Below, piece after piece: positions 33,884 through 47,500 of a stretch of 64,000 bases of DNA. The stretch is from contig CM040742.1 of NCBI GenBank assembly GCA_022829145.1, positions 49,715,682-49,779,681 on the forward strand, in the 5' to 3' direction. The stretch's first letter is position 1; every line of letters starts with the position of its first letter. A program made the translations under genes and the position numbers. This DNA comes from Albula goreensis. Lineage: Eukaryota; Chordata; Actinopteri; Albuliformes; Albulidae. The notes beneath the pieces are model-generated. The model worked only from the letters and a program-made list of their open reading frames with translations. It did not search any database and was not told the DNA's origin.

Positions 33884-34018
33884 TGCATAGTTTCTGTCGA
33901 CACATTCAATGAGCGAGGTATGCTGGCTCAGGAAGACCCCCAGTATGTACACCTCAACAGTGTGAGAGTTCAGTATCTGCAGAACCGCAGTAAAGACAGC
34001 GCCCATGTGACCCCATGA
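33884..34018 (+). CDS. Candidate terminal coding exon, unrecognised gene
   Basis: A good acceptor (actctttctgtccag, AG at 33882-33883) is followed by 45 codons in phase 0 that begin CIVSVDTFNERGMLAQEDPQ, continue YVHLNSVRVQYLQNRSKDS and end AHVTP with TGA at 34016-34018. The alternation of hydrophobic and polar residues looks like a beta-rich domain. An Sm/LSm-like strand order (V-x-V-D-x-F-N) is conceivable but not demonstrated. Upstream exons are not securely found. It could also be a processed or decayed fragment. Confidence 0.4.
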   Translation, partial: CIVSVDTFNERGMLAQEDPQYVHLNSVRVQYLQNRSKDSAHVTP

Positions 34019-34354
34019 CAGTGAATCTGGGCCATGACCAAGGCCCCCCTAACTGATGAAGTAAGCCAGGAGCTCTCTGTATGAATTTCATATCCTCACA
34101 CTCCTGTGTTTTTTGATTGCATGTGCGACAGTATGGGGTTGGTTATCTCACACCAACTATAGTCAGATTGTGGGTGTGTTTTTATGGAAAAAAAGTGAAT
34201 GATTGTGTTTCAACACATCCTGCTTCAGAGTAAGACTTGTTGTCTTTAATAATGACTGTTTAAAACCTCTGTATATGTGTAAGTCTGAGAATGTGTGTGT
34301 ATTTGTGTGTGTGAATATGTGATGCTGTGTGGCTAAGCATGTGAGTCTGCATGT

Positions 34355-35515
34355 CAATGTGATGCAGTAGTTGTGTTTAAAAGTCCTGTGTGAGGCAGTA
34401 GCCCTGTGTGAGGTGGTAGCTGTGTTTAAAAGCCCTGTGTGAGGTGGTAGCCCTGTGTGAGGCAGTAGCTGTGTTTAAAAGTCCTGTGTGAGGCAGTAGC
34501 CCTGTGTGAGGCTGTAGCTGTGTTTAAAAGCCCTGTGTGAGGCAGTAGCCCTGTGTGAGGTGGTAGCTGTGTTTAAAAGTCCTGTGTGAGGTGGTAGCCC
34601 TGTGTGAGGCAGTAGCTGTGTTTAAAAGTCCTGTGTGAGGCAGTAGCCCTGTGTGAGGTGGTAGCTGTGTTTAAAAGTCCTGTGTGAGGCAGTAGCCCTG
34701 TGTGAGGCAGTAGCTGTGTTTAAAAGCCCTGTATGTGGCAGTAGCCCTGTGTGAGGTGGTAGCTGTGTTTAAAAGCCCTGTGTGAGGCAGTAGCCCTGTG
34801 TGAGGCAGTGGCCCTGTGTGAGGCAGTAGCCCTGTGTGAGGTGGTAGCTGTGTTTAAAAGCCCTGTATGTGGCAGTAGCCCTGTATGTGGCAGTAGCTGT
34901 GTTTAAAAGTCCTGTGTGAGGCAGTAGCCCTGTGTGAGGCAGTGTTTAGCCCTGTGTGAGGTGGTGTGCTGTGTTTTTAAAAGCCCTGTGTGAGGCAGTA
35001 GCCCTGTGTGTGTTTAAAGGCCCTGTGTAGCTGTGTTTAGCTGTGTTTAAAGCCCTGTGTGAGGCAGTAGCCCTGTGTGAGGCTGTAGCTGTGTTTAAAA
35101 GCCCTGTGTGAGGCAGTAGCCCTGTGTGAGGTGGTAGCTGTGTTTAAAAGCCCTGTGTGAGGCAGTAGCCCTGTGTGAGGCTGTAGCTGTGTTTAAAAGC
35201 CCTGTGTGAGGCAGTAGCCCTGTGTGAGGTGGTAGCTGTGTTTAAAAGCCCTGTGTGAGGCAGTAGCCCTGTGTGAGGTGGTAGCTGTGTTTAAAAGCCC
35301 TGTGTGAGGCAGTAGCCCTGTGTGAGGTGGTAGCTGTGTTTAAAAGCCCTGTGTGAGGCAGTAGCCCTGTGTGAGGTGGTAGCTGTGTTTAAAAGCCCTG
35401 TGTGAGGTGAGGCAGTAGCCCTGTAGTGTGTTTAAAAGCCCTGTGTGAGGTGGTAGCTGTGTTTAAAAGCCCTGTGTGAGGCAGTAGCCCTGTGTGAGGT
35501 GGTAGCTGTGTTTAA
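34355..35515 (-). repeat. 49-bp minisatellite derived from the last codons of the exchanger gene
   Basis: About 24 units of gtgtttaaaagccctgtgtg, aggcagtagccctgtgtg and aggtggtagct. The first unit overlaps the end of the exchanger's coding exon: the sense-strand gene end encodes AYCHIQGF then TAA, and copies at about 34730 and 34862 keep exactly the bases for YCHIQGF-stop, while most read YCLTQGF-stop. The array is therefore 3' UTR or downstream DNA made of repeated coding ends. Confidence 0.95.
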
Positions 35516-38500
35516 AAGCCCTGTATGTGGCAGTAGGCCTCGAGGCTGGAGAAAAGGACGTAGAGCAGCCACAGGCTGAAGAACAGCAGGGTGGTGAGCA
35601 GCTTGGCAGCCCGCGGCCCCCCCAGCTCGCCTCCAATGGAGGGGCGCCTCCGGAACAGCAGGACGGCCATGCAGATGAAGGCGAAGATGGTGAAGAGTGT
35701 AACGGAGAAGGCCAGAGAGCCAGGATCCACACGGAACTGCTCCCCCTTCACCCGCCAATACACCGCCGCCACTGACCACGCCACGCCGATGCCCAGGAAC
35801 ACGTTCACTGCGTTACTGCCCGTCACATTCCCCACCGACGCATCCGCGTACTGGTCCTGTGTGGCTGCCACCTTACTGGCAAACGTGTCTGAGAGACGGA
35901 AGGGGGGTTAGGGTTGTTGGGACACAGAAATATAAACTGTGCTGCACCCAGCTGGGCAGAGCTAAGGGAGACCTCTCACCCGGAATGGAGGTGCCCAAGG
36001 CCACGAACACCACCGCAGTGACGGAGTCGCGAAGCCCCACAGTGCAGCCGAAATGTGACGCCAGGTCCCCTATCACTGCGGTCAGGAAGCCAATTACACA
36101 GATGGACACCACAAAGCAGGCCCAGCCATTGCAGTAACCCGTGGGAGGCACGCACGCAAACAGAAGCTTCCAGAACACCGTGAGGAAGTGCATGGCATAG
36201 TCACAGCAGGATGGGGTCCCAGCTTCTTGCTCCTCTCCCTCATCATCTATGTCACCATCCCCTGGGCACCATGGCAACCACACAGAATGAACATTAAATC
36301 AGTCACACGCACAGAGCAAGCACAAACTCACACACAACTGTATTCAAATGAAGTAGTTCATAAAATTAAACCTTTTCAGGTCATTTACTTTTGCCAAGCT
36401 GTTCACAGTAGCATTATGAGAAGAGAGATGTGGAAACCAAGATGAAACAAAAGCACTACGATGTTGCAATCTTATCTGTATTCTTTGTCTGTAACAAGTT
36501 GACACTGTTAAGATGTGTGACATCTATAGTTATTGAACAGGACATCTTCTTAAAGACCTCTAGTCATTTTACTTTGATTTTGAGTTTTATGTAGAGTGCC
36601 TGATTTCATTTCAGATACAAATCATAGATTACCTAAAATCTCTTGAAAGTATACACCAGGAGCTCACGCCACAGCCTCCATGATGTCTCCTCATGATTTT
36701 AGAGATTTTTAGTTATCATTGAATTCATTAAAGAGCCAAACATACATGGATGCAAGCAAACACTATACAGAAAAGTATATTACTTTGAAGCCTGGTTATT
36801 CCTGTTTATCTCTCTACATGGTAGTTTAAGTAGCTGTATGAAGAATTATCAGAGAGAATGGGCAGAGCGCTTGAACCCCTGCTCATTTTCACTCCGAAAC
36901 ATGTCTCAGTCACTGCAGAATGTAAGCTTGAGAGTTACAAAAATATTCAAACACACTTTCCAATCCAGCCTTCAGAAATGAGCTTTGTACAGCTGACCAT
37001 TGCTACAAACAGGACTTCATTAGAAGCATGCAGCTGCCTTCCAGTCACCTTCCAGCCTCGTCTGTGTAGCTGCACTGTGTTCATCTCTCCACCAGAGGGA
37101 GGTATAGTGCCATGCCTGACCTCCTGACTTAGCTGGAGAGCCAGAGTGCTTAGCATTGTGTCCATATTACCAAACCAGCTCACTCACAGTGCTCTTTGAG
37201 AGGATGAGCTTGTGTCTGCCTTGCCTTTTATCAGGACTGTGAAATGACACTACACAGTTTTCAGATGGGTATTGTTTCAGAATGGATCACTAAATAACCA
37301 TAAAGAGGCTCTGACACGCATGGCCGTACAGGCATGTAAATGTGTGCAGACATACACTCACTAATTCTTGAGTACCCGCTAACCTGCACTGACAGTCACA
37401 GCCTCGATGAACTGTTCCCTCCAGGAGTGAGTTCCGATCACCAGGGCCAGGTTGGTCTTCTTGATTAGTTTGTCTACTGTGCTCTGCCAAATAATGAGAG
37501 TGAATTATATTTATGTATGTACACCCAAAGAGTAAAAGGGAATTTTATTCATCTCCGCACAAATGCACACATGATAATTTGTATCTTTACGGATACTGAG
37601 CTGTCACACACGATCCTTTACGGATACTGAGCTGTCACACAACATCCTTTACGGATACTGAGCTGTCACACACCATCCTTTACGGATACTGAGCTGTCAC
37701 ACAACATCCTTTACGGATACTGAGCTGTCACACACCATCCTTTACGGATACTGAGCTGTCACACACCCATCCTTTACGGACGGATACTGAGCTGTCACAC
37801 ACCATCCTTTACGGATACTGAGCTGTCACACACCATCCTTTACGGATACTGAGCTGTCACAACATCCTTTTACATACTGAGCTGTCACACACCATCCTTT
37901 ACGGATACTGAGCTGTCACACACCATCCTTGAATGGATACTACTGGATACTGAGCTGTCACACACCATCCTTTACGGATACTGAGCTGTCACACAACATC
38001 CTTAATGGATACTGAGCTGTCACACAACATCCTTAATGGATACTGAGCTGTCACACAACATCCTGAATGGATACTGAGCTGTCACACAACATCCTTTACG
38101 GATACTGAGCTGTCACACAACATCCTTTACGGATACTGAGCTGTCACACACCATCCTTTACGGATACTGAGCTGTCACACAGCCTTTTACAGTAGTCTTG
38201 CCTTCTATCACACACTGAAAAAGCTGGGCCCCTTATGTCAGATAAGCTGAGACATTCTGGTTAAATCCAATCAGGGAAGAAACACTACCCTCTCCAATCA
38301 GACTCTGGGTGGCATGCAATTAGGGTGGAGCCTACCTGGTCAAGTATTCCATTGGGTGACATGCCCTGCAGGATCTGATAAGTGACAGGCATGAAGAATG
38401 AGGGAAGGATGACATCACTGAGTCCACAGTGCCAGTTAATGATTTCTACTTCTTTTAGGTTTATGTTACACAACTGCAAGGTCTGACTAATGTTGAGATA

Positions 38501-41500
38501 ACACTGCAGATTTTGAGATGTAGTTATACATGTTCTTAAGTAATGGGCATAAAACAACTGAACTGTGTTGTATTTTGTTTGGTTGTCCATATTTTCCACA
38601 TGTCATACCTTGAACTCTAAGGACTCTTCGATCATTACTTCCAGTCGACTGTACTCCCCCAGGATAGGCTTGCCCATCTCTGCTATGCGCCGAGCTTCTT
38701 CATCCTCCGCAGTGGGGTTCTCTGAGCCAGAAGGACACAGAGAGGAAGAGTGAGAATCAGAAATGAACAGTGTCCAGAGCCTGAGGTGAGGGGCTGGGGT
38801 AGACTCACAGGTGAGGGGCTGGGGTAGACTCACAGGTGAGGGGCTGGGGTAGACACACAGGTGAGGGGCTGGGGTAGACTCACAGGTGAGGGGCTGGGGT
38901 AGACACACAGGTGAGGGGCTGGGGTAGACACACAGGTGAGGGGCTGGGGTAGACACACGGGTGAGGGGCTGGGGTAGACACACAGGTGAGGGGTTGGATT
39001 AGACACACATGTGAGGGGCTGGGTTAGACACACAGGTGAGGGGCTGGGGTAGACACACAGGTGAGGGGCTGGGTCAGACACGCAGGTAAGGGGCTGATAT
39101 CCTATTCTGAGATGACTTGTAAATACAGCCCCTGGTGTAGCAGAGTCTGGTGTTGTCTGCTCTAGTCTGGTAGAGTCTTCTCTGGGTTGGTCTTGTGTGG
39201 CCAGGTAGGGTCTGACTGGATGTGGGAGTTCCTGTGATCCTTACCCTGGTTCAGCAGTAGAGCTGTGGACAGGGAGAGGGCGCTCTCTCATAACCTGGCT
39301 CTTTCACATTTTGAATAATGCACTCTGTGTCAGTCACTTTGGATTAAAACTGTTTGCTTAAATGAAAAAAAAATGTAACCAAAGGATATGATTGAACATT
39401 TTGAACAAGCTTTGCTGTGCAAGCACGAGGACACTATTCAGTCTGTCAAGCATTACTGGTAAAATGAATAGGATAAAATGTTGCTTGGGAGTCCTGAGGT
39501 CGAGGATTCAATTCCCGGTCTCGCCATTGCCAGGTACAGCCAGAGGTCCCCCTTGGCGAAGCAGCAATTGGCCAGCCTTGACTGGAGTTCGATACGGGGT
39601 AAGCCAGCTAAGCTTGTTTGCTGGTCTTATCGCCATAGCGCCCACTCTGTCATGCTGGGTGCCTGTGGACGTATGAACTGACAGTACGCTGACTGCATCA
39701 GCCTCCAACAACATTGGAAGTGTGTAGTTGGTTGTGCGGCCACAACGAGAAAAGAAGTGAGGGTGTCATCACGTGAATCTGAGGAGTCACGTGCTTGACT
39801 TCTCCCAAAGCTGTCGGAGCAGTTGCTGTGATGAGATTGAACAAGTTCAGGTTGGGAAAAGCGGGAAAAATCGGGGTTAAAAAAAAAGTGTACACTAAGC
39901 CTCTCTCAGCCATGACTCCTTCATTACTAAGATATATTAATCAGCGTAACTACTCTAACACTGAGTTTAAACAGGGTAACTACTCTAACACTGAGTTTAA
40001 ACAGGGTAACTACTCTAACACTGAGTTTAAACAGGGTAACTACTCTAACACTGAGTTTAAACAGGGTAACTACTCTAACACTGAGTTTAATCAGGGTAAC
40101 TACTCTAACACTGAGTTTAATCAGGGTAACTACTCTAACACTGAGTTTAATCAGGGTAACTACTCTAACACTGAGTTTGATCAGGGTAACTACTCTAACA
40201 CTGAGTTTGATCAGGGTAACTACTCTAACACTGAGTTTGATCAGGGTAACTACTCTAACACTGAGTTTAATCAGGGTAACTACTCTAACACTGAGTTTGA
40301 TCAGGGTAACTAACACTGAGTTTGATCAGGGTAACTACTCTAACACTGAGTTTAATCAGGGTAACTACTCTAACACTGAGTTTGATCAGGGTAACTACTG
40401 AGTTTGATCTAACGCTGAGTTTGATCAGGTAACTACTCTAAACTGAGTTTGATCAGGGTAACTACTCTAACACTGAGTTTTATCAGGGTAACTACTCTAA
40501 CGCTGAGTTTAATCAGGGTAACTACTCTAACACTGAGTTTGATCAGGGTAACTACTCTAACACTGAGTTTGATCAGGGTAACTACTCTAACACTGAGTTT
40601 GATCAGGGTAACTACTTTAATCAGGGTAACTAACACTGAGTTGAGTTTAATCAGAGTAACTACTCTAACACTGAGTTTGATTGATGGAACTTAGTAAAGC
40701 ATTATGGGATTACACTCTCTCACATGCATGCAGCTCCAATACCATCTCTGCTGCTGAAATCGATATTAAACTCAGATCTGACCCAAACTGATGAAACTGA
40801 GACTCTTGCCAACAGCAGTCTGTTATATACAGTTACTGGCTGTGACGCAGATAGCCAATGAGTGTGTGCTTCACTGTTGTCCTGGTGTTATTGATGTGAA
40901 ATGTGAGCTGCTGTGGGCAACAACAGAACATCTGCATGAGGCCCAGAGAGACATCGTAACCCTACACCCCGCTACTGGGCAGCCTGATCTGCACCAATCA
41001 CAGGCTGCTCACTCGCATCAACATCACAGTGTGTCTGATCTGCACCAATCACAGGCTGCTCACTCGCATCAACATCACAGTGTGTCTGATCTGCACCAAT
41101 CACAGGCTGCTCACTCGCATCAACATCACAGTGTGTCTGATCTGCACCAATCACAGGCTGCTCACTCGCATCAACATCACAGTGTGTCTGAGCTGCCATA
41201 GCGTTTTACATGCTTGATTAATGTTATGACTTTGTTATCACTACCATGGAAAACAAACATACAGACTTTCAAATTCAATTCACAAAAGACCCCTCCTGGT
41301 GTGCCGAAGGTTAACGGATCCTTCTTTTTCTTATTCCATTGTTACCGTAACTTGGAAATAACATAAGGCACTGAAATATTTTGAGCAACAATTAAATGAC
41401 AGCTTGCGTATTTGAAAGCAAGGAATAAGGAGGTTTGCATGTATTGCATGGCAAATTGGAGTGTTCTATGTTATGTTCTCTTTAAAATCAATTACATACA

Positions 41501-44500
41501 GTGAAATGTATTTTATGATGTTAAAATGGATATAAATACATTAAATACAAGATAGACAAAATTTGTGTCTCCTTTTGAATCTCTTGTAAAAACCTACTTG
41601 GAGCCCTCATTAGAGGGATAATTTTATGCATTGCTGCTTTTGATTTTACTTTTCTCATTACTGGGGTTGATGTTTGTATGTGCTTTTATTTAATTTGGAA
41701 TTTAGTCTGTCACAAGCACCGAAACTCACACACACACTGACCTGTGATCTCACACACACACACACACTGACCTGAGATCCCCCTTTTGAGCCATCGCGGT
41801 TCCTCAAGCACAATGAAAAAGTTTTCATGCTTCTCGTATTCCTCATCATCAATGATGCGTACCTGTAAGATCTGACTGCGTAGATGCACAGAGAAACAGA
41901 ACCAGCTTAGACTCATGTGTGCAGACATACAGAGAAACAGAACCAGCTTAGACTCATGTGTGCAGACATACAGAGAAACAGAACCAATTCATTGTCTTGT
42001 ATGTCTTGGACAGAGATGACTAAGTGAAAAACTGTAAGTACAGATTGTGGTATAGCGATGAGCCTCAAGCAAATGAAGCCACTAAAGTAATATGTATCCC
42101 CACTGTACCTCCACCGCTGCGGACGTTGAGGCCGTGTCACACTTCCCCTCCAAAACTGAGACAATGAAGAAGGGGGGAAACAAAGACTGATTTCCAGGTC
42201 ATTGATGGAACTGAGTGGTAGTGCAGGAAAGGAAGGTGGTTTTTGAGTATTGGGACGCACCCCTGGGCTCTGTTGCATGTTCCTGTGGCCCCCAGAGTGA
42301 AACTCCCACCATCCCAGTTCAGAGTGAAACTCCTGCACTCCCAGTATGCTCTTAAATATGACTCACCTGGTCTGCTCGTTAGTGAACTCCAGTTCCCCAC
42401 AGGCATCCTCGTAGTCGATGCCGTTGCCGTGGGCAGTGCCATCCTCAGTGTGATAGGGCACGACAACCGTGCCACGGGCACCAGAGTTTCGCAGTACGAC
42501 CACCTCCATGGTGCCCACACTTTCGCTCACGCGCATCATCGGCTGGCCGAATGTGAAGATGCCTGCGTGATCATCATCCAGGATGGTTACCGTGGTGACC
42601 ATGGGCTCCACCAGCCGAGCCTTAGGATCCAGGCCCTCCGCCTCATTCTGGAAGGTTCCATCAGCTTCCGCCACACGGAGGTTCAGCAAACGCACAAAGA
42701 AGTGCTCGTCCTCCTCAAACACATCGTCATCCATGATCCTCACCTGCAGAGGGAGTACCTGAGCAATCTATACTCACTTACTACTGCAAACACAAGCTGA
42801 GTTCCCAAACACACCCCTCACACAAACTGTGCTCCCAAACACACCCCTTGCTCAAACTGTTCTCCCAAACACACCCCTCGCTCAAACTGTGCTCCCAAAC
42901 ACACCCTTCACTCAAACTGTTCTCCCAAACACATCCCTCACTCAAACTGTTCTCCCAAACACACCCTCTCACCCACACCCCTTGCTTCCAAAAGCACCAC
43001 AATACCCACAAGGCTTACATAAAAAACATGGATTTTCTTCTACTTCACTTTTAATGATGTGAAACTGGAATTTTTTAAGTGAACGTACCTGAGAGTACCT
43101 AAACATATCTTTGTGTACTGTACTCCTTTCCCTTAGGAAAATCATGCATGAGATTCTATTCATACTGTTGGATACATTGACCTTGATTTTAAGCATTTTT
43201 CTGGAAAGATGCTTAAAAGCTGGAAAGCTACTTAAGCTAAGTCTACTCAAGCTAAGTCTGATCTCGTCCTTGGATGAACTTCGCTCTGTCATTCTATCAC
43301 CTTCTTCACATTTTAGGCTCCCTCATAGAGTTTACCCATAATACATCAGTCCAAGTTTCATGTTGACATTGTTACAGTGCCAGTGTTACCCATGATTCTT
43401 ACCCCTCCCTCTCGGCAACACACCTGTATCTCCTTGCGAGTTTCCCCTGGTTGGAACACAAGCGTGCCCTCGCTGTGCTGGTAGTCGGAGCCAGCGTTGG
43501 CGGAGCCGTCCTCTGTGCGGTAGTCCAGGTAAAGGGTATGCTGGGTACTGGTAGTTTGGCGGGTGACGTGCAGGCTGAGCATCCCACAGCTCTCGATGCA
43601 GTGGTACTGCGCTTTCTCAAATGCCACGTGGCTGCAGGAGGCTGGCACCTCACCAGGTGGAGGGACCTCCTTGGAGGCGGGAAGGCGGAGCTGCTCCACG
43701 CCATGCTTCTTTAGCACGTTCCCCGCACCAATCATCCTACGCGTGGCCTGCACACGGTAAAACGCCCTGCTCTTCTGCTGATGCGCCAGAGCATGATAAT
43801 TAGCCAGCTCTATTAACTCCTCCAGCTCCTTCTCAGGGTGCTTCCGCTTCAGCTCCTTCAAGATGCGAATCACCTGCAGGTACAGAAGCGATAGGTATCT
43901 CCTGGACAAACAGGTATGGGACAGACGTATGGCTGACCTGAGGTTATAACAATGTAAAAATAATAGCATATAACCGCAGAGCTAAGCAAATATAAAAGCA
44001 AACAGAGGACATACTCTTTGTGAGAGAGGCTTGCACATATGTATGGCTCTAATCACTGGAAGAGGAAATGAACAGCCCTCCCTTCCTATTACCTTGGCTT
44101 TACATTCTTAAAATGTTGTCTTATTTTGCTGAATTGTTGCACTTTGAAATCCATGACTCATGGCACTATTGTAAAGCTATGCCTGTGTTTGTATTATACA
44201 TACATATGTGTACATAATGACATGTGCATATGAGGGTCTAGAGCTTCACCATCATTTCTCAGTTTGATGGTTTGACAAACAAGAATGTTTAACTCCTGTT
44301 GCAGGGTTGTCAGGTGTGCCCAACTAAAAACAAAGGTTTGACTAAAGGTTGACTAAAATTTAGCATATTTACATATTATTAACACCTGAAAGCAGTGACC
44401 AAGTTCTTTGCTTGTTTTACTGATAGGGACATGCTGTCAGCTTTTCTTTGTCATGCAGTAAAGTTTAAAGAAACAAGCAGAAACAAGGTGCATCATTCTA

Positions 44501-47500
44501 TAACACTTTTTTAAATGCAACATAAAGCATGTGTGTGTGAAAAATTTGTAAAACATTGACACAAAAATCTGGTATAGCACCTTTACCAACAATGATAAAT
44601 GCAGAACTAGAGAGGCAAAATGATGACCTCAATCAAAAAAGAAATGTGACTAATGAAATAGTAAGATAGCCTTTCTTCAGATTCAGGAGCGGTGACCTCC
44701 TGCCCTGGCTCTTTTTAGGGTTAAGGTTAGGCTGATAAATTAGGGTTAGGGTTAGGGGTAGGGGTAGGGTTAGGGCTCAGATCTTGGGTGTTAGGGTAAG
44801 GCTGATGGGTTAGGGTTAGGGTTAGGGTTAGGGTTAGGCTGATGTGTTAGGGTTAGGGTTAGGGGTTAGGGGTTAGGGCTTAGGGTTAGGGGTTAGGGTT
44901 AGGCTGATGGATTAGGGTTAGGGTTATGGGTTAGGGCTTAGGGTTAGGGTTAGGCTGATGTGTTAGGGTTAGGGTTAGGGTTAGGGCTTAGGGCTTAGGG
45001 TTAGGGTTAGGCTGATGTGTTAGGGTTAGGGTTAGGGGTTAGGGTTAGGGCTTAGGGCTTAGGGTTGGGGTTAGGGCTTAGGGTTAGGGTTAGGGGTTAG
45101 GCTGAGGGATTAGGGTTAGGCTGATGGATTAGGGTTACAGTTAGGGTACATGGCACATGGCAAACAACACCACTGGCTTGCTGCAATATTGCAACATTAA
45201 ATGAGATTAAGCCTGAGAAATGTGTCCATAACAACAAAATACAGTACTGTGCAAAAGTCAGAGGCCACTCTTTTGTTTCTTTGTATTTTTTGTTTTATTT
45301 GTTGTATTTATTTCTAGTCAAAGTGGCCATTAAGTGCTAGTTATTTATTTTTCAATGTCAGAATCATGTTTTATAGTATTTAATGTTTTAACTCTTAGCC
45401 ATTATAACATTTTCTATTCTTTTCAAGAGACTTGCATTTTTCAAAGAAATATGCAGAAATATTTCCTCCTATTGTAACATTTCCAAACTTCAGTCTTTAT
45501 TCAGTCTTTTCAGGAGAATGAACCTTCAGACAAAATGAATGTTTTGGAAGTTTATAATGATATAGCGAGTTGTATATTGGTACAAACATTAATCTTGGGC
45601 TTGGATCATGCCTCACTATTTTTTAGGATGAAGTGAACCCCCCGACTGTCAGAAGGGGGTGCTTCTTGATTAAGATTGGCTTGTAGTAATCAGCATTCAT
45701 GATGCTGTCAATCAAAAATGAATCACTAACTCTAGAAATGAATCACTAACTCTAGATGGTGTTACACATTCTCCTGACCTTGCACTGGTCCTCCAGCATG
45801 CCTGACAGATGGCTGTAGACATTGATGGTTCAGATGGTCTTTCATCGCTTCAGCAGCATAAATACTGAAGCAATGTATTCCACATCTCAGGTGCCCAGTT
45901 GTGGTGTTCTAGTGCAAATCTTCTAATCTTCTCTTTTGCCTCTTTCCTTTTTTTCTACACATCCTTTCAGACCCACAGCATTCAGTTGTCTTCTCACAGT
46001 TGCAGGATTAACAGAAACACCTGAGGATTTTTTTAGGAGCAGCAAGAGAATGGCTTGATTTTTTTTCTCTCAAAAATGAAAGCTTTAATGACGGTTTATC
46101 TGAAGGGTAACAGTTTGGTAGGCTGTCAGATCTTGCACAGTTGTTAGGACTCCTATTTCTCCTGCATCGTGTAATTTTTGAACTCCAGTTTTACACTCAG
46201 TGTTGAAAGTATGTCTGTCATTTGTGAGTTAAATGTATTAACTACATTATTGTTGTAGTAAATAAATGGTCTGTGCTGACTGGCCGTTTGACTGGAAATT
46301 AAATTAGTGACTGACAAAGGTCTCTGACTTTTGCACAGTACTGTACATAAATCCAGTTAAAGCCCAGTTTTTACTCATTAGAAAACCAGATTCAACCTTC
46401 ATAATTCTTCACCACCTTACAACTGTTGATAATTTTGAATAGGAATGTGAATTCCTCCTGACAACCCCAGCTCCACCTCCATGCTTCTCACCTCCTTGCG
46501 GTTCTCATCCAGCTCGATTGTCTCCATGGTGATGGAGGTGTGGTTCTCAATGGCCATGTTTATTTCAGGGCCCTTGCTTCCAAGCTCACCCTCTGTAGTC
46601 TCTACCACCATGCCCCGATGCTTGTCGGCACGGTAACGCTTACGTGTGTACTTGTAGAAGAGCAGGCGACGGTCAGCAATCCAGGCCAGGATGACACATA
46701 CTGGGAAGAACAGCAAAGTGACCAGGGCCTCCCACACCTGCATATATTAGTGTACATACATGCAGATACACACACAAATTAATGCTCATACACACTTACA
46801 CACACATTAAGACTCTCTCTCTCACACATACACATATACACATATTCATATATTAATATAGCACACTTATTAATGACAATGGGATGGTAAGGGGCAGACC
46901 TCCACAACAGCTGGTGTGATGACAGCCAGGATGAGGTACAGCCATATGTAGGCAAAGATGCTCCAGAAGGCAGTGATGAAGAAGACACGCAAGTGTTTGA
47001 TCTTGCGGGACTCTCCATCAGGGACCACGCACACACAGATCCCAATGATCACGAACATGTTGAATGCGGCACTGCCTACGATGGTGCCTGGACCAAGCTC
47101 ACCCGCATTAAAGTTATGTCCACATACCTAAAATCAATCAGGAAAAACACAGAAAAACAGTCACTATACACTATATTGGCAGGGGATATTAGTGTTGGAA
47201 GACAGGGTTGGTTACTGCCTGGACTGGGAGGAGTTGTTGGGGTGGAGTGGGAGGGGTTGCATGGTCCCGCTCTATGTACCTCAATGACAGACAGCAGGAT
47301 CTCTGGGGCAGAGGAGCCCAGGGCCATTAGAGTGAGGTTGGACACTGTCTCGTTCCAGATGCGAACAGTGGTCACCGATTTCTCCCCATTGGGTTTGGTG
47401 ATGGTCACCTCCTTTTCCTGCCACAAAAACAACTGTGATGATCTTACTATGTACAATAGACTACCCCAAGACTACGGATGAGTGGCGAGCAGAGAGAAAG

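Noticed and set aside
35432-35779. 115-residue minus-strand ORF
   Set aside because: Alternate frame over the exchanger's last exon plus the downstream repeat.
35527-36137. Plus-strand ORFs opposite the exchanger exons
   Set aside because: Antisense shadows of strongly conserved coding exons.
39480-39520. tRNA gene
   Set aside because: Only a B-box/T-arm-like core is visible; no full cloverleaf, so it is scored as a SINE candidate instead.
39795-40694. ORFs with 10-residue repeats ([10 protein letters not shown] and others)
   Set aside because: 30-bp array within an exchanger intron; open on both strands, no gene context.
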